NCBI GenBank assembly: GCA_001600175.1
Contig: BCJC01000001.1
Location: 2,341,652-2,405,651, forward strand
DNA: 64,000 nt
Reading direction: 5' to 3'
From: Erythrobasidium yunnanense
Taxonomy: Eukaryota > Basidiomycota > Cystobasidiomycetes > Erythrobasidiales > Erythrobasidiaceae
Positions 24,517 through 37,073 of this stretch are shown here, piece by piece (the stretch's first letter is position 1; the number at the start of each line of letters is the position of its first letter). The translations under genes and the position numbers were made by a program. Below the pieces are notes generated by a model. That model made no database searches. It was not told where the DNA came from and saw only the letters and a program-made list of their open reading frames with translations.

Positions 24517-25898
24517 ATGTTCTCCCTACTGCACATATGCAGCTACTTGGCAGCTATCGTGGCTTTCCTCTTCGTCACGCTCAGCTTGGGTGAGCTGGCA
24601 CTCCGCCGTCTTCATTAGGCTTTCCCAGGAAGCTGAAACCCGTTCGCATCGGTGTGTAAACAGCTTCTGGATTGCTCTACATAGCAGAACTCGTCGAAGA
24701 ACATAGCAGACTGGCGAAACTCGTCGGCCAAAGGACGATTTACGTGAGGAGCCTGTCTCCTCTACCTCTGACGAGCAACATCTGCTAAGCCTTCTATGTT
24801 CAGTTCGTGCTTCTTCTACACGTTCTCTTCTGCATATTCGATGGCTTGCCGTACCACCTCGTCGCGCTAGGCATAGTGTGCCATATCGTCTACCTCCAGA
24901 ACTTCAGCAAGACATGGCCCTTCATTTCCCTATCTTCCATCACATTCATCGCATCCTGCGTTCTGGTCATTCTAGATCACTTCGCATGGTTCTTCTACTT
25001 CTCAGACAGGGCGAAAGAACACTCAAACTCCGCTGTCAGATACGGTCGAAATGGGTACAGGACAGGCGCGTACGATAACAAGTATGGAGGAAACAAGTAT
25101 GCTGGTCTACGACAACTGTCTTTCATGGACGTCGCGACCTTCTTTGGCGTATGTGTATGGCTCGTGCCGTTCTTCCTTTTCCTAAGCTTGTCAGCGAATG
25201 ACAACGTATTGCCCTCTCTGGGTAAGTGGATATGCTCCTCTCGTTATATATTACCGTGCTAACCTATGATTTTTCGGAATCGCTATACAGGCGAGCAAAC
25301 TCCGCACATAAGGACGACAGCCGCCTCGGAGTCCGGCTCACCAAGATCAACGACCGCGCCCAACTTGCGTATCCAGACGACTTCGCGGTCCTCCATCCTC
25401 AAAGTCGCATTGGATCCCTTACTCTCCCTGATTCCACGGATAGGCAATCGCTACCGCTCCTCCCGGTCACAGCGAGACGGGCTTATAGCTTCTCCTCTAC
25501 CTTCTGCTCCTCCCTCACCTGCGCTCTATGGACCTGGAAGTCCGAATGCATTCGGTACTGGCGGTCCTTTCTCCCCTCCTGTGAATGGGTACTCGACCTA
25601 CGATACTACCTCGCTCTCTCCTCAAACGCCCTACTCAAATAAGTTTGGTGAACAAGCGCTTCGAGGTGCCGCTTCTTCGCCGAATCTGAGGATGCCGCCG
25701 GGTCCGAAGAGATCAGCTACTTCCCCACCTACTTCATATCAGATGGACCATCAGGGTAGCTTGCCAGGTAGCCCACCGCGGTCGGGAGATAGTTTCTTGG
25801 CAGCTGCGGAAGCGGAAGGAATGGCTACGACCAGAAGCACAAGTCCCTTTGCAGCCAGCGGACAGTCAGGGCTGGTCAGCAGGAGGCGGAACAATTGA
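24517..25898 (+). CDS. SVP26: SVP26/TEX261-family ER-Golgi membrane protein with a long tail
   Basis: Multi-pass membrane protein that helps load cargo such as glycosyltransferases into COPII vesicles. Exons begin at 24517 (MFSLLHICSYLAAIVAFLF), continue with ASGLLYIAELVEEHSRLA and FVLLLHVLFCIFDGLPYH, then hydrophobic segments and a DHFAWFFYF motif, all typical of TEX261. After the last membrane segment (about 25140-25215) and an intron ending before 25291, about 200 residues rich in Ser, Pro, Gly and Arg follow (SPPVNGYSTYD, SATSPPTSYQ). Animal TEX261 is about 196 residues, so this cytosolic tail roughly doubles the protein. It is convergent with RIX7. Confidence 0.88.
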
Positions 25899-26092
25899 TA
25901 CGACTCGACCAGCATACAAGTGCGCAGAGTTGCAGTGCAGGCAAGTGCTATAGTGTACGTGGGAACAAACAAGACCGAGATCGTAAGCGGGTTGTGGCAG
26001 GGCCAGGGCGTCCGCGGCGCAGAGCTACTTGGCTTCATATGTCAACAACAAGGAAGGACGGATAGACAGGGTGCCATAGAGGACTAATATGC

Positions 26093-28756
26093 TCAGAGGG
26101 CCCTCGTAGAGGGCTCGGCTCGCTCGCCTGTTATCATAGGTTCAGACTGTTGGGATACCTTGCTTTCTGTACCTTCGCCTTCCTCCTCTGCTACACTTCT
26201 CTTCTTGCCCACCGGAATGCCGGCAAAGCGATTTCTGAGCGCCTCATACCGCCGTCTCTGTTGTTGCGACACGCTTGGCGATACCTTCTTCAAAGCAGTA
26301 TCGAAGTGCCGTTGCTCGATCAGGATTTGAGGTGGACTTTCAGCGGACGATGCAGCTGCGTCTTGATCGTCATCCTTCGGTAACGCTTCCCTCAAAGCTG
26401 TGACTGCAGCTTCCCGCACAAGTGCTCCTAAATCTGCACCACTAAATCCTTCCGACCGCTTGTCCTCGACCACAGAGGCAAGGCTCAACCCAGCGCTCAG
26501 CGGGACTTTCCGGCATAGTGTCCGCAAGATCTCCAATCTTTCTTCTTGAGTTGGCAGATCCACGTAGAGGAGCTTGTCCAACCGGCCGGGGCGGACCATA
26601 GCGGGATCGATCATGTCCGGTCGATTCGTTGCGCCGATAACGAAGACTTGTTTCCGGGGCGTCAAGCCGTCAAGCTCCGTAAGTAAGGTATTGACGACTC
26701 GAGCTGATGACTCGGAGAGATTGTCATCTCGCCTCGGTACCAAAGCATCGAGTTCGTCGAAGAAGACGATGCAAGGAGAAGATGCTTGTGCCCGGGAGAA
26801 GACTTGTCGAACGGCACGCTCACTCTCGCCTACGTACTGCAAGCAACTGTTGTCAGCCATGGTACGATTATTGCCTGATGTTAGCACGTACCTTGTTCAG
26901 CAGCTCTGGCCCTTTCACGCTGATGAAGTTCGCACGGCTCTCGTTTGCTACTGCCTTGGCCAGAAGCGTCTTTCCGCAACCTGGCGGACCCCAAAGCAGT
27001 ACTCCGCATGGGTTGGCGATACCGACCGACTCAAACAGGCCAGGATGCTTGACTGGCTGAACGATAGCCATCCGCAACTCTTCTCGAATATTGTTTAGAG
27101 CGCCCACGTTTGACCAAGTCACGTCGGGTACAGTAGTGAAGCCTTCTCGCTTGCTAGACGGCTGTACTTGTGATAATGCGACTTGAAAGTCTGCATTCGT
27201 GATGGCTAGCGGAGCTAGCTGCTCTTCGGACAGGGGGAAAGGATGTGCGCGAAGGAAGGAAGCGATGGCCAGAATTTGGAGTTCGGAGGGTAGCTTGTCG
27301 AAGGGAGCTGACGTAGGCGTGATAGCCAAGGCGGTTTCTAGGGAAATGCTTTCGAGAGAAGGTGGATCAAGGGCCATATCGTCCGTACTCGCTGGTGGTA
27401 GCATGGCTGCCTCAACCGAGCCGTTCGGCAGTGATGTGTCCAATTCGTGAAAGATACGCTTGACGGCTGCTATACCAGCAGCTCCTGTCAAAGCACCTAG
27501 ATCTGCACCAACGAAGCCTGGAGTTGCCTTCGCTAAAGCCTTGAAATCGAAGTCACCGCTCAAGCGAAGCTTGCTTGACTGTACTTTCAGTATCCTACGA
27601 GGTTCTGTTAGCCGGAACAGAAACTCTTCAGCATAGCGCGCAGCTTACTGTTCACGAGCAGCTTCGTCGGGGACACCCATTGCGATCTCGTGGTCAAAAC
27701 GTCCACCACGCCGTAGTGCAGGATCCAAGCTATCTGGCCTATTAGTCGCGCCTATGATCATGACAGGCTTGTTATCTGTCTTCTCCCATGCAAGGTCTGC
27801 AAGAGATGTTAACACTCATTTCTTACAAAATGCAATAGGTTACGCACCATCCATGCATGTGAGGAGCTGCGCTACTATGCGCCTCTCCATCTCCCTCTGC
27901 GCATTCTCCCTCTTCGGCGTGATTGCATCGATCTCATCAATGAACAGTATACACGGCGCCTGTTTCGCAGCTTCTTCGAAGGTTTCTCGAAGTGTCTTCT
28001 CCGACTCTCCAGACATACCTGAGACTATAGAGGGTGCAGATACGTTAATGAAAGCGACGCCTACTTCCTAAAGTCACAGTATCAGCTGGTAAGTCTAATC
28101 GCCCAGCAGGTCCCGATTGCTCACTCCAGCTATTGCATTGGCGAGCATAGTCTTCCCGCATCCAGGCGGACCATGTAGCAGTATGCCTCTTGGTGGTCGC
28201 ACACCCGTATGCAGATATACTTCAGGGTGGCATAAGGGCATTGCTATGAGCTCCAAGACTTGTTCTATGCATGTTGATACGCCTCCTAGGTCTGCCAATC
28301 GTGCTGAAGGCGGTCTATATTGCTTCTTGGTAGCCGAAGTCGCAGAAGAAGCAGCTTTTGACGAGGAAGATCCCTTGACGCGCTTCGTTGTCGATGGACT
28401 TGCGACAGAGGATGCATTGCCAGCATTAGAAGGAGGAGCAGCGCTATCCGAACTTCGAGTTTTTCTTTTCAAGTTGAGATTTGGATCAACAGGCGTCGCG
28501 CTCGTCGAGGCTACCGGCGCAGAGTCTGAGGCGGCATTCTCATTGTCATCAGAAACATCGACTGAAGAGGCTTGAGCCTGAGCAGGAGCAGTAGGTGCAG
28601 CCGGTAATGGCGAATTCAAAGAAATCTGTGACCGGCGATAGAAGCTCGAAAGCTGTTTGTTGAGCAGATTGTTGATCTTGAGCAGTGACAAAGGGTTAGC
28701 TTTTTATATGCATTGCGAGGATTTCATCTATCTACCTGATCCGGGCGAGCCGTCAT
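26093..28756 (-). CDS. RIX7: Ribosome-biogenesis AAA ATPase Rix7/NVL
   Basis: Type II AAA ATPase that remodels pre-60S particles in the nucleolus. Start MTARPDQ at 28756 joins [16 protein letters not shown] Ser/Ala/Lys-rich linker (KRKTRSSD ... [10 protein letters not shown]) with likely nuclear signals precedes the D1 domain, which has [14 protein letters not shown] Walker [10 protein letters not shown] Walker B and [20 protein letters not shown]2 has [25 protein letters not shown] and [20 protein letters not shown] 120-residue spacer lies between domains. The C-terminus ([13 protein letters not shown], then an acidic tail) fits the family. Both ATP sites look intact. Confidence 0.94.
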
Positions 28757-28931
28757 GATGAAGAAAGCAAGATAGGTACAGCACACGTGCAGAAAAGCGA
28801 CATAAGTAAATAGTATTTGTCTGATTCGCGCTTCCAACTCTATCGATACAGGTACTGCAGGCTAGAACGACGGAACGAGGAAGTACATTCACTGCTTTTG
28901 CTGCTTGCTTGGAACAAAGCTACATCCACTT

Positions 28932-30936
28932 TTAGGCCCATACTCCAGCATCGTTGCCGAATCTGCCTGGTCCATCAAACCCGCCAAACATGCCCATGCC
29001 TCCAGCGCCATTGGCTGAAGAGCCAGGTCCGCTCTGTGAGGCCTTGTTGACGATTTGAGACTGGATCTTTGATAGTCCAGATACCCATTTGTCCAGTGAT
29101 GAATAGCGCTTAGAGTCGAGAGCATGCCTGCTTTAAGCTTAGTATATGGCCAAGCACACAAATAATGCAACCCACTTGTGGTCTAGCTCTAATCGGCCTG
29201 CGACTTGGTCGATCTGGCCTTTGATCCTGCCATCGAGAATGAGTGCGACAAGGATATCTTCGACCTCGTCAGCTGATATACTCAGTTGCTGCAGATAAGA
29301 GTCAGCATATACCCTTATAGCGGGCGATATTGACCTACTCTTGCCAGATAAGCAAGCTCGATGCAGGTGTATGGCACGATAACATCCACAATCCATTGCG
29401 TACGCAACGAGCGCAGCACATCGTCGATATACTCTCTAATGAACGGGTCATCCATGATAGTAGAACGGTTCTCTGCTTTACGGGTCAGCAACGTCCACCA
29501 ACTGTATACGGACAGTACACACCTCGAAGAATCTTCTCCGCTTCATGTACCTCTCTCCTCTGATACGCCACAACAAGGTTGGTCATCGCCTGAATCTGCC
29601 TGTCGCTCTTGTACGGCTTCGTTTCTTGCGAATCGAATGGGTCGATGTCGGAACCCATGAGCATGTGAGCCAGCACTAAATACTTGAGAACTTGTATACG
29701 TTGCGGGGATCCTGCTTCGTCATAGTTGCGGAAGGCCTCGAAGAAATCGACCTGAGCCTTGCCCCATTCGCCTATGATACGCTCGATCAGCTTCACGTAT
29801 TGCATATGAACGAAAGCTGCCTCACGCTCAGACATGTGCATCTTTCCACCGCATTCTCGAATAGTGCCCATGATACGAGGATGCGGAATAGCGGACTTGA
29901 CTTGCAGAGTTTGATCGTAGATTTCCCTCAGCTTCTTGTTGTTCTTTGTTTCGGTATACATCTTGATCTCAATAGCTAAGATCTCTAGCAGGAGTGTTCC
30001 GCGGGAGTTATCGACTGTATCGCTATCGGGATCTTCGGGTTTGATAGATGCATGGAGAGCTTTCAGAATCTGAAAGCAAGCGGCATCATGGTAAGTCATA
30101 GAGTAAGGAAACCTCTGTGAATAGCCTTACCTTGCCGAGCAGGCCATACTCCTGTCTGTCTAACCATAGTTTGGCCAATTTGAGATTCGTCTTCATGCTC
30201 AGTCTTTCGTTCTTCGCTTCTGCTAAACTTGTATTCGTTTCATCGTAAAACTTCTGCATCAGACTTGTATCGATGTCTGACGAAGCTGACACATAGTCGA
30301 GGATAGAATTGATGGACTTCTCCGCATAGCTGAAACCGGTGTAAGCAGAAGACCGGCTCAAGATACAGACCACACTGACTTTCGCGTCACCGCAGACTTT
30401 GTGTAAGGTAATAGGCGTTTATAGTATCCCAGGGACTCTTCGAATTTATGCATCTTGAAGGTGATCTTTGTGAGCTGCTTGAGCGCCTTAAAGCCCCTGC
30501 GTATCCTCATCAGACAAGATACTCGTAAGGTATACATTGTAGACACACCAGTCGCCCTTTTCCTGCTCGAGTTTCGTAATGCTCTCCAACTCGTCAATCG
30601 CTTCTTGCGGCTTGTCTGCCTTTTGACCTGCAGTACCGAGCATAATTAACGTCTTATATAGATCATATAGGATGCTTGAACCGACTCTTTGCGTGATAGT
30701 ACTTGTTTTCCAGGTCGGTGTCGGCCCCTTCCTCTTCAGCCTCGTCATCTTCGTACTCAAAGTCCTAAAACGCGGATAAAGATGTAGAGATATGGGATAT
30801 CCAGAGTCAGCTCGTTTGTGAGGCTGAATTTGGCGCCGCTCCTGTGCACCTCTTCGCCCTCCTCCATCATAAAATCATCGTCGCTGTGCAGAGGATCAGC
30901 ATCTTCGCCTCGCCATGACTCATCTTCGTTTAGCAT
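28932..30936 (-). CDS. CSN2: COP9 signalosome subunit 2 (PCI-domain protein)
   Basis: Subunit of the deneddylase that strips NEDD8 from cullins. Reads as an acidic start ([20 protein letters not shown] ... [13 protein letters not shown]), then [74 protein letters not shown], and the PCI part [17 protein letters not shown] and [19 protein letters not shown]. This follows human CSN2 almost segment by segment. It ends with a Gly/Ala-rich tail ([19 protein letters not shown]) longer than in animals. An upstream ATG at 30946 is out of frame and would make only a short leader peptide. The presence of CSN2 and CUL3 in one window fits a full NEDD8 cycle. Confidence 0.93.
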
Positions 30937-31043
30937 ACTCGCTCATGGTTGCAGCTTGTCGTGATGTGGTTGTCGCGGTCGTGCAAAGGCAAACAGCGAA
31001 GCACGTGTCGGACAGTGCCTGAGCAATGGTATTATGTATCTAG

Positions 31044-31789
31044 CTATCGTCTACCGCTTTCTAGCCATTCGTCTACATATTCCAACAAGCTAGCCATGCA
31101 ACCCTTCTCGCGCCAGAAATGGTCGGCGTTCTCGACTCTCCTGGAGGTAATGCTTTCTCCTTCGGTGAGTCCGCTCTCCCACTTCTCATAGCTTGCAGAG
31201 GAAGTAAACTGATCTTGACCGCCTCGTATCGACAAAGCCGGCTTGTACGTAGCCTTGATCTTGCGCAAGGCTTCATGGAAGGGTGAGGTGCGGAAGAGGG
31301 TGAGGGCAAACATGACGGACACTGGATAGCTAATGAGGAGATAGCGTGCATCTATTCGCTTATGCACACTCGCACAGCTGGCCGAGAGTGCGCCTGCTGA
31401 ATATCCGCAGAGAAGGATATCTGCACCCAATGGGATATCGCCAGCGTAAGTGTCGACAACGCTCTGATAGTCCTCAGCTTCAGGAATGGCTCTGCGTAAT
31501 ATCGTGAGGATGATTTGGCTCTCGCTGGCGTATCTTGGACCACGCACGAGAACGATGCACGACCAATACTCCTGCCCACGCCCCGCGAGTTCATGAGGAC
31601 GACTGAATAGTTGTGCTTCGTGTGAAGGTGCTTTGCGAGCCCAGTAACTACGTGATCATTGAAGGTGCCTCCTAGGCGGCCCAGAGGATGGGCTATGAAC
31701 GCCAGTCGTTCAGGATCGCCTTGCAGATAGCGTGTTTCGATAGATGCTCCATTAGAAGATGTTACGAGCGATTCCTGCCAGTCTGGCAT
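31044..31789 (-). CDS. Alpha/beta-hydrolase fold protein
   Basis: Two exons (intron about 31481-31535) give about 230 residues. The order is an N-terminal strand (LAFIAHPLGRLGG, where H-P-x-G could line the oxyanion site), VVLMNSRGVGRS, then the nucleophile elbow LLCGYSAGA (G-x-S-x-G), a catalytic-acid candidate in RGGQDQFTS and a terminal His in NADHFWREKG. This corresponds to the small fungal group annotated as alpha/beta hydrolases or prolyl-aminopeptidase-like proteins. Catalytic residues look complete; substrate unknown. It ends about 110 bases from the CSN2 start. Confidence 0.8.
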
Positions 31790-31905
31790 TCAGACATTTG
31801 GTGTTGCAAAGTGGAGCAAAGGAGAGTCTGAAGCAGAGAAGAGTCTGAGACAAATCGAAATCATGTAAGTCTACATATTAAATACACCATGTACGTAAAG
31901 CCTAT

Positions 31906-32887
31906 CTAGAATCCATACAAAGCCGGGTTAGGGGACATAGGACGCTGATCCATCATATTTGCCAAGTGCATCGAATTGTACGATGGATAGCCTTGCATAG
32001 CGAAACCAGGCATAGCAGAAGGGTGCAAGCCCTGCGGACCTACTGCGTTGAAGGCATTCGGGAACTGAAAGCCGCTAGTGCCTGTACTTGCGAAAGGGTC
32101 TGCAGGACGAGCTTGATACTGCTGGAATGCGGTCTGCTGACCGCCTCCCATCGCGTTCGAAGGTGAGGCTAGACCATACTCGTTGAAAGCATTGATAGGA
32201 CTCATAGCAGGTGCAGCGCCCATGAAGGGATCGCTGGCGGGCGCGCCCATACCTTGAGGAAGATGGAAAGACTGGGGCGCGACAGCTGCACCTGAACGTT
32301 CGGCATTCAGACGATCTAGGAAGTCCTGAGACATGCCAGGCATAGGAGATGGCGCTCGTGGACTCATTGTCGAAGCGAACGGAACATGACCTGGAGGAAC
32401 TGAGCTGGATCGCGCTTGATTGGCCATTCGGATGGGCTGCCAAATCCGATCAGCCACGGGCAACCATGGCCTAAGAGAGACTCACATCTTGCGGGATGGT
32501 CGAAGCCCGAGCTCGAGCATTCCTCCCTTCATTCAGCAAAGCATCGAGATCAACGGGACCTGAAGCCATCAGACTTGAAGGCTGTATTGAAGGAGCTGGT
32601 AGTGGTATGTAGGATCTTGGCTGGTGCAGGGGTGGTATGTTCTTTCGCTGAGGGATACCAGCTTGCTGTACAGGCGGGATGTGCATATTTCCAGCACCTG
32701 GAAGCGGGCCTTGATGAGGGAATGATCTTCGAGCATTAATACCGGTAGTAATCGATACTGTCTCGTTCTGTAGGGCTTTCAGTCTTTGGGATAGGTTATT
32801 GAGCTCTTGAAGATGGGACGGCTCGATAGACTGCGGTTGCTGGTAGTTGAGGGGTACGCCTCGCGATTTGTTCCAGAAGCCTGGCAT
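31906..32887 (-). CDS. Gln/Pro/Met-rich low-complexity protein, function unknown
   Basis: Two exons, about 300 residues. N-terminus MPGFWNKSRGVPLNYQQPQ is followed by one short predicted coiled coil (LQELNNLSQRLKALQNETVS, about residues 26-46). The rest is disordered: proline-rich (PPLHQPRSYIPLPAPSIQPS), then a long Gly/Met/Pro/Gln/Asn-rich tail with recurring DPF and NPALYGF-like pieces. DPF motifs occur in endocytic adaptor-binding tails, but two or three copies here prove nothing. Not recognised as any named protein. Confidence 0.6.
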
Positions 32888-34413
32888 AGTAGGATGATTG
32901 CTGTGTAGTACGTCAGCTTGAAAGCATAGCAGAGCTTGATAGATGCTGCATCGCTGAAAAAGATCCTTTGTTGCGGAAAACCGGTCAGTATGCGAGGCCT
33001 AAGTAGCCGTGCCGTTACATCGACCATTGTAGCATCAGCATCGCTCTATCGGTGATCTGCAGCCAAATAGGCGAGAAGAAAGGTCGGAAATCGCTGTCAT
33101 GCCATTCTGAGCAGATGATGGATTCGGTCGAGTGTAGAAGGAGCAGACGAGCATATTCATTATGCTAATTCCAAGGCGATTAGCGGATTGAGGTGCTCAA
33201 TGCTCTGAAAAGCAGAAGCTCCGGTTGATCAGATGGCAACCGGCGATGAAAAGGTCGCTCTGGCTTTGACATACCATGCTTGAAGATCCGACGATCGTTT
33301 CATCTGAAGGAAAGTCTACTAGCCTGCGCGATATCTTTCAAGTCTTTCAAGGAAATCTGACGTGTGCCTGAGCTGACGCTGCGATGCCTACTCACTCCAA
33401 ACTCCGCTCGAAATGTCCTCTCCCTCTTCTCCCCTCTCTTCTCGTCATCCCAAGATGCTATTATGCCTCATACGCTGCGACTGCTGCAACTGTGCCCATT
33501 CGGATCCCTGTCTCTGCGCCATTTAAAAGCCCAACTGCTCCATCTCCTGGAGCAAAGAGCTGCTTCAACACCTCAAGCTCTCCAATATACGCTTTGTGCA
33601 GTATTCGCCGTCGCGAGCAGATCCCACTCAAGCGTTCACATTATGACTTAGGTCGGGACAGATCGCAGGAAACTAGCGGCAGCTCCTTCTCCCTTCTTCA
33701 CCACACATACATGCGAGTTAAGAGATGCACCTGTGCAACTTAATATACCAGAGGCTTTTAACGGAAGACTCCGTACCTCCCTAGAGGCTCGAAAGTTATT
33801 CTCTTCTCGCTAACATCACGATCGAGCTTACAACAGCACGAGTATGGCATCTGCTAGCAATACTGATGATGTCTGACAGGCCGTTGCGTTGTCTCTGCTA
33901 CTTCGTTGAATTACACATACCCAGCTCATCAACGTCAGGAACCGGTTTTCTGCCGAAGAGAGAAAGCATTTCGACCCAAAAGTAGGTCGATCACTTCGAT
34001 CATCCAAAAGTGCTTTTTAGGATAAACACCCACCTCCCGCATGAAGAGCAGTCCCGCTTTCTCTTTGCCTTCGCGTGACTGCCCTAAGACGACGACGACG
34101 AGAGGGAAGAAGGAAACCAAGCAGTGGGAGAAGCAATTGAGAAAAGGCAAGGGAAGAGCTGCCTAGAAAAGCGCGACTAGAGGCAGAAGAAGAAGCACGC
34201 GGGAGCGAAAGCCAGACCCGGAAACCGGGCAATTCTAGCAAGCAACCCTCGAAGGAAACCGTGTTAAGCGCAGTCGCAGGAGGTCAGACATCTTGGAAGA
34301 AGTCTTTAGAAGTTGCCGGCGTGCCTACCGCGACCCCTACGCTGCTTGAAGAGACAAGAAGATAAGCACTTCCGCCCGCCGAAAAGCACCTTAAAAGTAG
34401 AGGAAGAGCGCGT
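32888..34413. other. Long intergenic region (about 1.5 kb) between divergent genes
   Basis: Holds no securely recognisable gene. 33364-33743 has overlapping frames on the plus strand, one of them a short cysteine-rich frame at 33413-33526. 33950-34400 is rich in A/G runs on the plus strand and probably forms part of the leader of the RNA-binding gene. Long leaders are common for such regulators. Confidence 0.4.
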
Positions 34414-37073
34414 TTGAGTGTCACTATATCATCAACAAGACGTAGTATACCATATACGACACCTGCCATGGCTTCACCTGCGGTTTCTAGCTGGCCATAC
34501 TCGCCGAACTTGGGAAGCCATCACGCTGCAAAATCTCCCTCTCTGAGCGACAGAAATGGGAGTAACGGAGGCTCAACCTCTCTGCATAGTGCATTGAGTA
34601 ATCTCACGCTTTCCGGAGGCTCTGCGAACGCGCAATACCCAGCCCGGTCACCCAACTATTCAAACGACGAATCTCAAGCTAGAAGGCCTGTACCGCTTCG
34701 CACGCCGTCTGGAGGTTCTCTAGGCAAGACAGTAGCTGCTATAGGCTCTGGAAGATCAGGAAACAGCCCGCCAAACCGTAGCTACTTGGCTCCGCTAGAT
34801 GCCAGTTCTAGCAACGTGCAGAGCAGTGGAGTGCAGGGCGTGCAAGGCGTTCCTTGGCCTACGTCTTCTTCAGCACCCAATGGATCATCCCAAGAGGTTC
34901 GCAGCCCAACTCAGGCGACCTCGCTGTCTCTACAGCAGCAGCAGCAACAGCAGCAAAACTCGCAAGACTCGCGAAATGAGAACGCTCAAGACTCTTCGAA
35001 TAGATTTGCAATGTCGCAGCCACAATTCAATCTCGACCATGCGCAACTAGCCAAGTCGAGGGAACAGCGCGACTTGGACGATGTCGATTCGGGACAACGC
35101 GCCTCTGCTACCCTATGGATGGGAGATCTGGAAGGCTGGATGGACGAATCGTACATTGTGAGTCCTTGATCCTTGAAACACGCTTTCCGGAGCTAATGCG
35201 ACCCAACCCTCTCACAGCGTCGATGCATAGTCGCACTCGGATGGGATAGAGATGAGACCGGTAGTCAGACAATACAGACCAACGTCAAGATGATCAAAGG
35301 CGCTTCTTCGACATCCGGATACTGCTTCATCACTTTCCCAACTTCTGCCCACGCACAATCAGTCTTGAGCCACTTCTCCAAGCAACCTCCGATGCTAATG
35401 CCCGGTAGCGAGCGCACTTTCAAACGTAGGTCGCGATGATCTCTCTGTCTACACGTCGTGCTAACATAGTTCTGCCATCAGTCAACTGGGCGACAGGTCT
35501 GCCTGGTGTTCAGCCGAAATGGGAAGGGGAATATTCCATCTTTGTCGGAGATCTCGGACGTGAAGTGACAGAGGGCGAGCTAGTCGCGCTCTTCACGCCT
35601 CTCTTCCCATCTACGAAATCTGCCAAGATCATGTATGACCCCGCTACTGGTCTTTCGAGAGGGTATGGCTTCGTCAGATTCGGAGATGAGAACGATATGT
35701 CTAGAAGCTTGGCTTTAGGTCAGAACACTTCGGGTTCTGGTCTGAGTCTTCGCGGAAGAACGTTGCGAATCAGCGAAGCTAGCGGTTCAGGAGGCAGCAG
35801 GAACAGGACACAAAGCGGAGAAAGCGCTATTGGCGGCTCCAACAGCCTTCTTGAATCGAATGGCATGCCGAGTGGGCTTACCAGCAATGGCGGAAGCAGC
35901 AAGAATCCCCGTGATCTGCACATTCAAGTTCCAAGCGGAATGGGAGGAGGTGATATAAAATCGCCATACGGCAATAACAGTGCCTATCTAGATCGACTAG
36001 CAGGCACCTCGCCAAACCTTCTATCGCCTAATGCGACTGGCTTTAGTATTCCAGTTGCTATGCCTGCATCGCCAAACACGCCTTCTTACGCAGCTTCAAC
36101 CCCAACAAGCCCTCTTTCGCCGTCTGCCGATCCATACAACACCACAGTCTTTGTTGGCGGACTACCGGCATGCATCTCAGAAGAGACCTTGAAGTCGTTC
36201 TTCCAGCATTTCGGCGATATTACCTATGTCAAGATCCCGCCCAACAAGGGTTGTGGTTTTGTACAGTTCGTCCGCAGAGCAGATGCCGAGCTGGCTATTG
36301 CCAAGATGCACGATTTTCCTATCCATGGCAAATCGAGGATCAGACTATCGTGGGGCCGAAGTCAGGGAGACAAGCAAGTCGAACACGTCAGGAAACTTGC
36401 TGGTGCTCTTAACGTGCCTTTCGAAGCAGTCTGGCGCATGGTGCAAGGACAGGACAACTCCACCATCAAGCAGATCGCCACTGCTGTTGGCACGAACGGC
36501 AATGCCGGGCCGAATGCACGCTCTCAAGGGCCATCTGCTAGAGGACCTATGGAAGGCGATCAAGCCAGGAACGAGATTGCTAGACCTACGGCACTGGGAG
36601 CAGATCCCGCTGCAATACAGCGCTTAGCTGGCTTCGATATGGGCAACTCTGGGCCGCCTAGTGCACCTGGGCCCCATGATCCTGAGCACTACGCTTTCAG
36701 ACCAGTCGTTCCTCAAGCTCTTTCTCCAGAACAATTCGGCTGGGCTGGCCCGCCTCGCGACAATGGACCTTACTCGCGGGTCAATCCATCTACATTCGCG
36801 CCGATGAGTACATCGAACCTATCGGGTCACCCCCAGACAACCGTGCCACTATCTCCCCCTCCTTCCGCTGGAGTTTACGCGCACCAAGCGATGGGCGGAT
36901 CGGCCTACACGCCATACACGCCCATGCAGATGTCTGCACCAGGCAACTTGAGTGCCTTGAGCCCGGCTGTAGCACAGGCGGCAGCTGCGCCTCTAGTTGC
37001 TGGTCAGTGGAGGAACGCTGGACGAACAGACATGCAAAGCAGCATGAATGGCTTCTCAGCTGGCGAGCAGTAA
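34414..37073 (+). CDS. Three-RRM RNA-binding protein, Nam8/Ngr1/TIA-1-like
   Basis: Three exons, about 850 residues. A Ser/Asn/Gln-rich N-terminus with a CAG-coded Gln run (about 34933-34960) leads to RRM1 (TLWMGDLEGWMDESYI, then SGYCFITF after the first intron, with most of that exon lying at 35219-35427), RRM2 (YSIFVGDLGREVTEGEL, GYGFVRF) and RRM3 (TTVFVGGLPACISEETL, GCGFVQF). After RRM3 come LSWGRSQGDK and a disordered Pro/Ser/Gly-rich tail. The LWMGDL Trp in RRM1 plus the third RRM following a long linker marks the yeast Nam8/Ngr1 and fission-yeast Csx1 group, which bind U-rich RNA in splicing or mRNA decay. Met at 34468 is an alternative start. Confidence 0.88.

Noticed and set aside
26574-27098. 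174-codon plus-strand open frame
   Set aside because: Mirror of the conserved RIX7 D2 ATPase exons on the other strand.
33364-33743. Overlapping 95- and 119-codon open frames
   Set aside because: Two frames over the same bases with Leu/Ser/Pro bias from pyrimidine-rich DNA; neither can be preferred.
33935-34469. Minus-strand open frames upstream of the RNA-binding gene
   Set aside because: They mirror purine-rich leader DNA and overlap the start of a convincing plus-strand gene.
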